Program-made: the position numbers and the translations under genes
NCBI GenBank assembly: GCA_937926785.1
Contig: CALBBQ010000023.1
Location: 1 to 34,535, forward strand
Length of the DNA stretch: 34,535 nt
Direction: 5' to 3'
Source: an uncultured Bacteroidales bacterium
GTDB lineage: Bacteria > Bacteroidota > Bacteroidia > Bacteroidales > Tenuifilaceae
In this document: positions 1 to 5,604 of the stretch, one piece after another
How positions within the stretch are numbered: position 1 is the first letter of the stretch
How the letters are laid out: every line of letters starts with the position of its first letter
The notes under the pieces: model-generated
Seen by the model: the letters and a program-made list of their open reading frames with translations, nothing else
Told to the model about the DNA's origin: nothing
Database searches by the model: none

Positions 1-795
1 TGCAACCTTGGGGCCAACAAAATACTCTTTCCCATCCTTCCCCTTTCGCCAAAAACCCTCAAATTCACATACAGAAACAAGTCCTTTTTGCGATTTTAAT
101 GGTCGTTGGTAATAAATTATTTCGTTGCGAATTTTAGATATAACTTCATCAGATAGAATGTGAGGATAATATTTTTTTTGCTCATTGCATATACTGTCAA
201 ACTCCTCAATATATGCTTCACGTGGAAATACATTCTCTTTAACTCTATAATATTCATCACTGCTTAATTGTTGGTAAAAGTATTGTCCAATTGTAAGATT
301 TTGTTCCCTGATATATTGATGTCTGTTTTTTACCAAAGAAACGTATTCTGTGTCTTTCTTTTCAAGATTTGAATCGCTTCTGCCACTTTTGTAACCACGT
401 TTTTGATTCAACCACAATAATAACCTACCTAACTCACTTAATGAAATCTTTTGGTTTACCGCTTTACTTCTCAACTCCCAGAGTTGCATCTTGGGAAGTT
501 TCATCAACTCTTCGGACGGATACATATTAAGTTTTATAAGCTCCTGAACTAGATATTTCCTGCGAAGCTGGTATCTATCATATCCCTTTCGAATTGTTCG
601 CTTCTTTGTTCTTTCTGAGTTTCTACTTTCTCCAGTACCCTTTTCAAATTCTTTACCTTCAGTTCCATCGTAAGGTATAATTCTGCAACCCATTCCAAGT
701 ATTTCTCGGTTTAAATGGCCATTAGTTTCATTTTCCGAAATCATAGCCCAACCTATAGAAGCTGAACCTAAATCAAGACCTAAAATTTTTTTCAT
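1..795 (-). CDS. cas9: Type II-C CRISPR Cas9, N-terminal 265 residues (gene runs off the window)
   Basis: The minus strand is open from ATG 795-793 to the window edge, giving the first 265 residues. The N-terminus carries the RuvC-I motif ILGLDLGSASIGWAM with the catalytic Asp at residue 8. An arginine-rich bridge helix follows at about residues 57-85 (GESRNSERTKKRTIRKGY...YQLRRKY). Then come NQKRGYKSGR (130-139) and YYQRPLKSQKGLVSVCEFE (228-246), which match the REC region typical of Bacteroidota II-C Cas9. Cas9 is the RNA-guided DNA endonuclease of type II CRISPR immunity and needs both crRNA and tracrRNA. The missing part (rest of REC, HNH, RuvC-II/III, PAM-interacting domain), and probably cas1, cas2 and the array, should lie left of position 1. 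The gene looks AT-richer than the housekeeping genes to its right. Identification is secure; intactness cannot be judged. Confidence 0.95.
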   Translation of the reverse strand, partial: MKKILGLDLGSASIGWAMISENETNGHLNREILGMGCRIIPYDGTEGKEFEKGTGESRNSERTKKRTIRKGYDRYQLRRKYLVQELIKLNMYPSEELMKLPKMQLWELRSKAVNQKISLSELGRLLLWLNQKRGYKSGRSDSNLEKKDTEYVSLVKNRHQYIREQNLTIGQYFYQQLSSDEYYRVKENVFPREAYIEEFDSICNEQKKYYPHILSDEVISKIRNEIIYYQRPLKSQKGLVSVCEFEGFWRKGKDGKEYFVGPKVA

Positions 796-800
796 GATAC

Positions 801-831
801 TTGCATTTTTAAAAATGAAACAATATATTTG
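801..831 (+). promoter_or_regulatory. Bacteroidota-type promoter for the tracrRNA
   Basis: A -33 TTG (801-803) and a perfect TAnnTTTG -7 element, TATATTTG (824-831), are separated by exactly 20 bp, the layout of Bacteroidota primary sigma promoters. It points away from cas9 and predicts a start near 838, directly before the anti-repeat. It lies only 5 bp from the cas9 start codon, so it occupies the cas9 leader. Confidence 0.72.
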
Positions 832-837
832 CTAAAC

Positions 838-922
838 AATCTGAAGCAATTCACAATAAGGATTATTCCGTTGTGAAAACATTTAAGCCACCCTCGTCTT
901 CCAATACGGGGGTATTTTTTTT
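838..922 (+). ncRNA. tracrRNA of the type II-C CRISPR system (about 85 nt)
   Basis: The trans-activating RNA pairs with the crRNA repeat and docks it in Cas9. The predicted transcript starts with CAATCTGAAGCAATTCACAA (838-857 region), complementary to a repeat beginning (G)TTGTGAATTGCTTC, the style of known Bacteroidota II-C repeats. Next is TAAGGATTATTCC, whose nexus hairpin is GGA/TCC (860-869). Then comes GTTGTGAAAACATTTAAGCC, and a strong terminator ending in eight T. The order CAATAAGG-hairpin-GUGAAAACAU resembles other II-C tracrRNAs. The 7-nt TTCACAA (850-856) can also pair in cis with TTGTGAA (871-877). Exact ends are inferred from the promoter and terminator. The array itself is not visible, so the pairing cannot be verified here. 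Confidence 0.85.
890..922 (+). terminator. Intrinsic terminator of the short tracrRNA
   Basis: Stem ACCCTCGT (890-897) / ACGGGGGT (906-913), 8 bp with one G-U pair and an 8-nt loop, is followed by T8 (915-922). The surrounding AAACATTTAAGC (877-888) and GCTTAAATGTTT (923-934) form a further perfect 12-bp stem enclosing the terminator. Confidence 0.8.
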
Positions 923-965
923 GCTTAAATGTTTCGTGAACCCCATATAAATATCAATTAAAGCG

Positions 966-1008
966 TGAACAAAACATTTAAGGCGGCGCAACTCGCCTTC
1001 TTTTTTTT
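966..1008 (+). terminator. Second tracrRNA-like tail with its own terminator
   Basis: GTGAACAAAACATTTAAGG (965-983) repeats the tracrRNA tail motif GTGAAAACATTTAAG found at 873-887. It runs into stem AAGGCG (980-985) / CGCCTT (994-999) followed by T8 (1001-1008). It is oriented as a + strand terminator, since the minus strand has no T tract. No + ORF lies upstream, so the only sensible upstream transcript is the tracrRNA. This suggests a longer read-through form or a duplicated 3' end. Confidence 0.6.
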
Positions 1009-1538
1009 CCTGGAAAATTCTACAGTCAATCATTTTTCTTCATTACTTAAGGCTACCAAAACACCAGAACAACAATAACTTATATTAAAAAACCCTGAAA
1101 GTTCAAATCTTATAACGACAACCTCTGTCGTTTTAATTTTCACCTTGATTTTTTTTCTGCTATTTTGTCAGTTTTAAAATCTACCAATCATTAGATCAAA
1201 CTTAAATTTAGTAAAAAAACTCTTTCCGACAATTGAAAACACCATCGGTTATGGTTTAATGAGCAAGATTTTTATTCCACTCTCATGCTGAACCCTCTCA
1301 TATAGCAACATGAAAAATCGAAAAACTACTGACAGTAGGTGGTCAACCGTGGAGTACACCAATCTGCAGCAACTCTTGGCATACTAAATGCTCAACTTTA
1401 AGTAGTTCAACCCGTTTCCTTTCCCCAAAAATTGTTAAATCGTTGGCGTTTTGCTATCCAGCTAAAAACTTTACCTTACCTTGTGCATGGTTTTTGCTAT
1501 ATTGTATGCCAGAGTTACTAACCTAAATTGATACGGCT
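1009..1538. other. Gene-free AT-rich spacer between the CRISPR locus and lemA
   Basis: About 530 bp with no convincing coding frame on either strand. The only clear structure is a short hairpin, AACGACA (1114-1120) / TGTCGTT (1126-1132) with a 5-nt loop and a T-rich right flank, which could act as a weak terminator. The lemA promoter should lie here, but no clean TTG/TAnnTTTG pair was found. TATATTG at 1498-1504 is a partial -7 match. The low G+C matches the cas9 side rather than the lemA side. Confidence 0.5.
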
Positions 1539-2144
1539 ATGAACATCAGCAAGAAATGGATTGTGGCAGGCATCGTTGTTCTGCTCATTATTCTACTCTA
1601 CACTTCTATTAAGGGTACCTACAACAACATGGTAAAGAAGGACGAAGGCGTAAAGGCGCAGTGGGGCAACGTGGAAACTGCCTACCAGCGCAGGCTCGAC
1701 CTTATCCCTAATCTGGTTAGCACCGTTAAGGGGTACGCCAACTTTGAGCAGCAAACCCTAACCCAGGTGATTGAGGCCAGGGCAAAGGCTACCAGCGTTA
1801 ACATCAACCCCGACAAGCTCGACGAGCAAAGCCTAAAACAGTTTCAGACCGCTCAGGGCGAGCTGAGCAGCGCACTGGCCCGCCTGATGGTGGTGGTTGA
1901 GCAGTACCCCAACCTGAAAGCCAACGAGCAGTTTCTTAACTTACAGGCCCAGCTGGAGGGCACCGAGAACCGCATTGCAGTTGAACGTCGTAAGTTTAAC
2001 GAGCTGGTTCAGGACTACAACTCCTACATCCGCTCATTCCCAAAGAACATATGGGCAAGCATCTTCGGCTTTGAGAAGAAGGGCTACTTTGAGGCTGAGG
2101 CAGGCGCTGAAAAGGCTCCCAAAGTTGACTTCGGGACAAACTAA
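1539..2144 (+). CDS. lemA: LemA family membrane protein
   Basis: 201 residues with an N-terminal membrane anchor (about residues 7-26, IVAGIVVLLIILLYTS). The LemA signature follows: YNNMVKKDEGVKAQWGNVETAYQRRLDLIPNLV, the long helical core, and a C-terminal ERRKFNELVQDYNSYIRSFP segment. LemA proteins are helical, N-out membrane proteins of poorly defined function, often encoded with TPM-domain (YgcG-like) proteins, as here. The next gene starts 13 bp downstream, so co-transcription is likely. Length and motifs fit an intact family member. The start is supported by the immediately following positively charged residues and TM segment. Confidence 0.93.
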   Translation: MNISKKWIVAGIVVLLIILLYTSIKGTYNNMVKKDEGVKAQWGNVETAYQRRLDLIPNLVSTVKGYANFEQQTLTQVIEARAKATSVNINPDKLDEQSLKQFQTAQGELSSALARLMVVVEQYPNLKANEQFLNLQAQLEGTENRIAVERRKFNELVQDYNSYIRSFPKNIWASIFGFEKKGYFEAEAGAEKAPKVDFGTN

Positions 2145-2157
2145 CCAACTAGCAGCC

Positions 2158-2598
2158 ATGAAGCCCAAAGATTACTTCACCCCCGAGCAACAAAAACAGA
2201 TAGTTGGCGCCATTGAGGAGGCTGAACGAAAAACATCGGGCGAAATACGCGTGCACGTGGAGTGGCAGTGTAAAACAGATAACCCGCTCGACCGTGCAGC
2301 ACAAATTTTTGCTGCCCTCAAGATGCACAAAACCCAGCTACGTAACGGGGTGCTGTTCTACCTCTCGCTGAACGACCACAAGTTCGCCATTCTAGGCGAT
2401 GCAGGGATAAACAGCCGTGTGCCAGAAAATTTTTGGGAAAGCACAAAAGAAGCCATGTTGGCCGAGTTCAAGGAGGGGCGCCTAAGCGAGGGTCTGGTTA
2501 AAGGTATAAAAATGGCCGGAGAGCAACTGGCGTCCCATTTCCCATACGATCCCCAAACCGATGTTAATGAGCTGAGCGATGACATATCGTTCGGGTAA
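2158..2598 (+). CDS. Short soluble TPM-domain protein
   Basis: 146 residues from ATG 2158 (MKPKDYFTPEQQKQIVGAIE). A longer in-frame start at 1975 would lie inside lemA and is rejected. The protein is a minimal TPM domain: amphipathic N-terminal helix, KTSGEIRVHVEW strand, NGVLFYLSLNDHKFAILGDAGIN core, and GLVKGIKMAGEQLASHFPY. It has no signal peptide and no TM helix, unlike the next TPM protein, so it is probably cytoplasmic or loosely membrane-associated. LemA plus a short and a long TPM protein is a recurrent arrangement in Bacteroidota. The biochemical role is not established; a link to envelope or photosystem-type protein repair is only by family analogy. Confidence 0.88.
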   Translation: MKPKDYFTPEQQKQIVGAIEEAERKTSGEIRVHVEWQCKTDNPLDRAAQIFAALKMHKTQLRNGVLFYLSLNDHKFAILGDAGINSRVPENFWESTKEAMLAEFKEGRLSEGLVKGIKMAGEQLASHFPYDPQTDVNELSDDISFG

Positions 2599-2611
2599 AC
2601 TACAACCTGCC

Positions 2612-3382
2612 ATGAAACGAATACTTACTTTACTTATCGCAGTTCTTGCGAGTTTATGGGTAAATGCCCAGGATATCCCTGAGCCCATGTCGCCCCCCCG
2701 ACTGGTAAACGATTTTGCCGGAATCCTAAGAGCTGAAGAGCAAAATGCGCTTGAACAGAAGCTCCGCTCCTACCACGATAGCACCTCAACCCAAATTTAT
2801 GTGGTTACCGTGAGCGACCTTAGGGGTTACGAGCCATCGGATTTTGCCTTCAGGCTCGGAGAGAAATGGGGCGTTGGCCAAAAAGGCAAGAACAATGGCA
2901 TAGTAATACTCATTAAGCCCAGAATAGGAAACGAGCGGGGGCGCGCCTTTATTGCCACCGGATATGGCATGGAGGAAGTCATACCCGATGTGGTTGCCCG
3001 CCAGATTGTGGATAAGGAGATGATCCCTTACTTTAGGGAGAATAAATACTATAAGGGGATTGACGCAGCCATAAACGTGATCATTGACCTTGCGGCTGGG
3101 CTATACACCGCCGAACAGTATAGCAAAGGCGATTCACCGCTAGCCGGTATTATTTTTCTGATCATATTCTTTGGGATAATCTTTCTATCGGCCAGCAGGA
3201 GTAACCGAATGAAAGGCGGAAGCCTTGGCCGTAACCTACCCTTTTGGCTACTAATGAGCAGCATGGGTAGCGGAAGGGGAAGTAGCTTTGGGCATTTTTC
3301 ATCGGGTTCAGGTTCGTTTGGCGGCTTTGGCGGTGGAGGAGGTGGTAGCTTTGGCGGTGGAGGTGCCGGAGGTAGCTGGTAA
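2612..3382 (+). CDS. YgcG-like secreted TPM-domain membrane protein with glycine-rich tail
   Basis: 256 residues from ATG 2612, chosen over an upstream in-frame ATG (2579) because it begins a clean signal peptide (MKRILTLLIAVLASLWVNAQ) and avoids overlap with the preceding gene. The TPM domain covers about residues 25-150 (LVNDFAGILRAEEQNALEQKL, QIYVVTVSDLRGYEPSDFA, NNGIVILIKP, ATGYGMEEVIPD). One TM helix follows (AGIIFLIIFFGIIFLSA). The C-terminus is a low-complexity Gly/Ser tail (GGFGGGGGGSFGGGGAGGSW), typical of YgcG/TPM proteins. It should be exported and anchored in the inner membrane. It starts 13 bp after the previous stop, so it belongs to the lemA operon. Confidence 0.9.
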   Translation: MKRILTLLIAVLASLWVNAQDIPEPMSPPRLVNDFAGILRAEEQNALEQKLRSYHDSTSTQIYVVTVSDLRGYEPSDFAFRLGEKWGVGQKGKNNGIVILIKPRIGNERGRAFIATGYGMEEVIPDVVARQIVDKEMIPYFRENKYYKGIDAAINVIIDLAAGLYTAEQYSKGDSPLAGIIFLIIFFGIIFLSASRSNRMKGGSLGRNLPFWLLMSSMGSGRGSSFGHFSSGSGSFGGFGGGGGGSFGGGGAGGSW

Positions 3383-3423
3383 TGTTTTTGATTCCTTTAA
3401 AACAATAACTTAAACCAAAAACC

Positions 3424-3609
3424 ATGTCGAAAAAAGAAATTAGCTGCAACGGTGCTACCGGAACCCTCTACGGGCTAGGCTTTGTAGGTGCTACTGTTTA
3501 CTACATCTCCCTTGCCACTAGTTTCTGGGTAGGTGTGCTTGGCTTTTTGAAAGCCCTTGTTTGGCCAGCATTTCTGGTTTATGGCCTGTTGAAGCATTTG
3601 GGTATGTAG
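3424..3609 (+). CDS. Small conserved two-helix membrane protein
   Basis: 61 residues. A polar N-terminus (MSKKEISCNG) is followed by two hydrophobic stretches: GLGFVGATVYYISLATSFWVGVLGFLKA, then WPAFLVYGLLKHLG. The pattern GLGxxGAxxYYI...SFWxGVLGFLKAxVWPAFLVY recalls small uncharacterised membrane proteins widespread in bacteria. It lies 41 bp after the YgcG-like gene, upstream of the shared terminator, so it is probably the last gene of the lemA operon. Function unknown. Confidence 0.8.
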   Translation: MSKKEISCNGATGTLYGLGFVGATVYYISLATSFWVGVLGFLKALVWPAFLVYGLLKHLGM

Positions 3610-3673
3610 CGTTGTAGAATGAGCCAAGCTAAGAACCAACGTTTAAATAATGCCACGTAGCAGATTAGTGTTG

Positions 3674-3701
3674 GAAACCCCGTCCATTAAGGCGGGGTTT
3701 C
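3674..3701 (+). terminator. Terminator of the lemA operon
   Basis: 9-bp perfect stem GAAACCCCG / CGGGGTTTC with a 10-nt loop (TCCATTAAGG), followed by TAATTCTGT. The trailing T tract is weak, but the stem ends in TTT and lies 64 bp after the small membrane protein. Confidence 0.65.
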
Positions 3702-3756
3702 TAATTCTGTCGGTAAAATTGTTAACTGATTTGTTCTTGACGAAGTTACCTGTATT

Positions 3757-3850
3757 GCGATGCAACGCGTAGGCATTGCTCTAACGATTATTTTGTGCGT
3801 GCATCGCCATATTCCACCTACATACTCTACCCATGGCTGAAACCATGGGC
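3757..3850. repeat. Paired strong hairpins in a gene-free stretch (REP-like candidate)
   Basis: The interval 3702-4005 has no credible gene but holds two strong inverted repeats. GCGATGCAACGC (3757-3768) pairs with GCGTGCATCGC (3797-3807), 11 bp with one bulged A. A perfect 7-bp palindromic stem CCCATGG (3830-3836) / CCATGGG (3843-3849) encloses CTGAAA. Neither has a T tract, so they are not ordinary terminators. The layout recalls REP-type elements mobilised by REP-associated transposases, or the ends of IS200/IS605-like elements, but no transposase is nearby. A small structured RNA is an alternative. Confidence 0.45.
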
Positions 3851-4005
3851 TATGGGTTATTGATGCGTGATCCATATCAAGGCATAGGACTTCAGCATCT
3901 GCTTATTGCTTATGCTTTACTGTGCACTAACAAAGAAAAACCTACCCGATTAGGGGGAAAATTCAATAAGATTATCAAGTAACCTAAAATTTATTGTAAA
4001 ACTTC

Positions 4006-4503
4006 CTATTTATCGATTCCCGCAATATCCAACCAACCGCTAACGATTATGGTTTGATTACTACTTTTATAAGTAATGGTAACAGAAACTGTTCGCTCAT
4101 TAATGCCTGAATGGGTAATGGGTAAGTTAGTAAAACCATCGTAATCAGGTTGGTCGTACAGCATAACCTCCTCCCCGCTGCCGTTATCAACACCCAGTCG
4201 GTACTCAGCCCATTGCCCTTCGGGCAAATCTAATGTAAAGATGATGTGTTCACCAGGAGCTATACGTTCACCGTTCTTAAGCACGTTTGCGCTCCAGGGC
4301 GCGGTTGGTGTGAGTTGCTGGTCAACAGACCCTCTATTCCTCACCTGTAAAGTGGTAATGGTGTAGGTCGATTCATTACTGTTGATGAATTTAACCTTTA
4401 GCGAATCGTTCGTTTTGGAGTTATCGACATCCTCACAGCTAACGGTCATTGTCGTAGCTACGACCATAAGAGCCGTATAAAAGAGAAGTTTGGAAATTTT
4501 CAT
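4006..4503 (-). CDS. Hypothetical lipoprotein
   Basis: 165 residues. The N-terminus is a lipoprotein signal (MKISKLLFYTALMVVATTMTVSC) with the lipidated Cys at position 23. The residues after it, EDVD, are acidic, resembling the lipoprotein export signal that sends Bacteroidota lipoproteins to the cell surface (inference). The mature part (about 140 aa) is rich in beta-type segments (STYTITTLQVRNRGS, RTVSVTITYKSSNQTIIVSGW), suggesting one small beta-sandwich. No family was recognised. It stands alone on the minus strand. A possible -7 element, TAATTTTG, lies on the minus strand at 4545-4538 with no matching -33 motif. The copy 1 repeat element sits just upstream of that. Confidence 0.8.
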   Translation of the reverse strand: MKISKLLFYTALMVVATTMTVSCEDVDNSKTNDSLKVKFINSNESTYTITTLQVRNRGSVDQQLTPTAPWSANVLKNGERIAPGEHIIFTLDLPEGQWAEYRLGVDNGSGEEVMLYDQPDYDGFTNLPITHSGINERTVSVTITYKSSNQTIIVSGWLDIAGIDK

Positions 4504-4576
4504 TATGGTTACGTTTTATAAGTTTTACGAGTTTGATCAAAATTAAGGCCAAGATTTTAAACTATCGTTGTGTTTA

Positions 4577-4750
4577 AGCCCAAATTATTACATTGGGAGC
4601 TCTTAGAAAGAGCGAAACAATGGATTATTTGGGGTTATCCCGATTTAGAAAAATCTCTTTTCTGGTGCAGCGCCAGCAAACCGGAAAAGTTGATTTTTCG
4701 TAATCGCCGCATTGCATTAGAAATTTTTCTAATGCAATGATTGGGTTAAA
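4577..4750 (+). repeat. Dispersed palindromic element, copy 1 (~174 bp)
   Basis: This stretch is about 90% identical to 16212-16384, in the same orientation. Blocks 4618-4655 and 4668-4706 match the other copy without a difference (38 and 39 bp). Near its right end is a perfect 13-bp hairpin, ATTGCATTAGAAA (4711-4723) / TTTCTAATGCAAT (4726-4738). It also has an inner hairpin GCTCTT-AGA-AAGAGC near 4600-4614 and near-complementary termini (CCCAA near the start, TTGGG near the end). It contains no ORF. It lies between the lipoprotein gene and the terminator of the zinc-ribbon gene. Confidence 0.85.
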
Positions 4751-4784
4751 ATAAATATTTCTGAAAAGTAATTCAATAAAGGGG

Positions 4785-4811
4785 AATAAAAAACGCCCCT
4801 TGCAGGGCGTT
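4785..4811 (-). terminator. Terminator of the M23-Nif3-zinc-ribbon operon
   Basis: Read on the minus strand, stem AACGCCC / GGGCGTT (4811-4805 with 4798-4792, 6-nt loop) runs directly into TTTTTTATT. It lies 25 bp after the stop of the zinc-ribbon gene. Confidence 0.85.
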
Positions 4812-4836
4812 AAGGTATTAGTATTAAATTACAAGA

Positions 4837-5601
4837 TTAATCGAGCAAAGAATCGTCAACCAGTATTCGCCCACAGTACTCACAAACAATTACCTTTTTA
4901 TGCATCTTAATGTCGAGCTGGCGCTGTGGGGGGATCTTGTTGAAGCAACCGCCGCAGGCGTCGCGCTGAACGGTTACCACGGCAAGCCCATTGCGGGCGT
5001 TTGCTCTTATGCGCTTGTAGGCGGTAAGCAGACGTGCCTCGATGTTCTGAGCGAACTCCTCGCTTTGCCGCATGAGCTCCTCTTCCTCCTTGCGGGTTTC
5101 GTTGATTATGTTTTCCAGTTCTTGCTTCTTGTTGTTTAGGTCGGTAGTACGCTCCTCAATCAGCTTTTCAGTTTGTTCAATAACCTGCTTCTTCTCCTTA
5201 ATTTGTTGGGTGTACTCCTTGATTCGCTTATTGCAAAGTTCAATTTCAAGGGTTTGGTACTCAATCTCTTTGGTGAGGGAATCGTACTCCCTGTTGTTGC
5301 GAACATTCTTTTGCTGCTCCTCGTACTTCTTGATGAGGTTTTCAGCATCTTTAATGCCAATCTTCTTTTGGCTTATCTGGGCTTCAAGCTCCTGAATATC
5401 TTTTTTGTAGTTCTCCATTCGGGTTGTAAGGCCCTCAATCTCATCTTCCAGATCCTGAACCTCAAGGGGCAGTTCCCCGCGGAGCAGCTTTATCTTGTCA
5501 ATCTTTGAATCTACCTGCTGAAGCTTGTATAAAAACCTGAGCTTTTCCTCAACGGGAATCTCGGTGCCCTGTTCAGCGGGTTTGATCTTTTCGTTCGCCA
5601 T
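4837..5601 (-). CDS. Coiled-coil C4 zinc-ribbon protein (COG1579-like)
   Basis: 254 residues. About residues 25-190 are an almost continuous charged coiled coil (Glu/Lys/Gln/Leu heptads). The C-terminus is a zinc ribbon, with CGGC at 216-219 and CEYC at 240-243, separated by a basic segment (NKIPPQRQLDIKMHKK). This architecture is the COG1579/DUF164 family, proposed to bind nucleic acid or act as an adaptor; the precise role is unknown. It begins 3 bp after the Nif3 stop, and the Nif3/zinc-ribbon pairing is common across bacteria. It is the last gene of the five-gene minus-strand operon and is followed by a strong terminator. Confidence 0.9.
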   Translation of the reverse strand: MANEKIKPAEQGTEIPVEEKLRFLYKLQQVDSKIDKIKLLRGELPLEVQDLEDEIEGLTTRMENYKKDIQELEAQISQKKIGIKDAENLIKKYEEQQKNVRNNREYDSLTKEIEYQTLEIELCNKRIKEYTQQIKEKKQVIEQTEKLIEERTTDLNNKKQELENIINETRKEEEELMRQSEEFAQNIEARLLTAYKRIRANARNGLAVVTVQRDACGGCFNKIPPQRQLDIKMHKKVIVCEYCGRILVDDSLLD

Positions 5602-5604
5602 AAT

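Noticed and set aside
1..1010. Possible CRISPR array near cas9.
   Set aside because: No regularly spaced direct repeats occur in the window. Only the anti-repeat and repeat-like 8-mer in the tracrRNA are present; the array is presumably left of position 1.
1310..1387. Short + frame of 25 codons (MKNRKTTDSRWSTVEYTNLQ...) in the spacer before lemA.
   Set aside because: It has no ribosome-binding context, no recognisable family and no support from neighbours; most likely chance in an AT-rich spacer.
1975..2157. Longer N-terminus for the short TPM protein.
   Set aside because: The added 61 residues lie in another frame of lemA and are basic and low in structure; ATG 2158 begins a normal TPM domain.
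3840..3990. Possible transposase remnant read on + (GYGLLMRDPYQGIGLQHLLIA).
   Set aside because: The frame is short and matches no transposase motif I know; only the adjacent hairpins are supported.
4900..5508. Several + strand open frames opposite the zinc-ribbon gene.
   Set aside because: They are Leu/Ser-rich shadows of the coiled-coil coding sequence on the minus strand, with no start context or family match.
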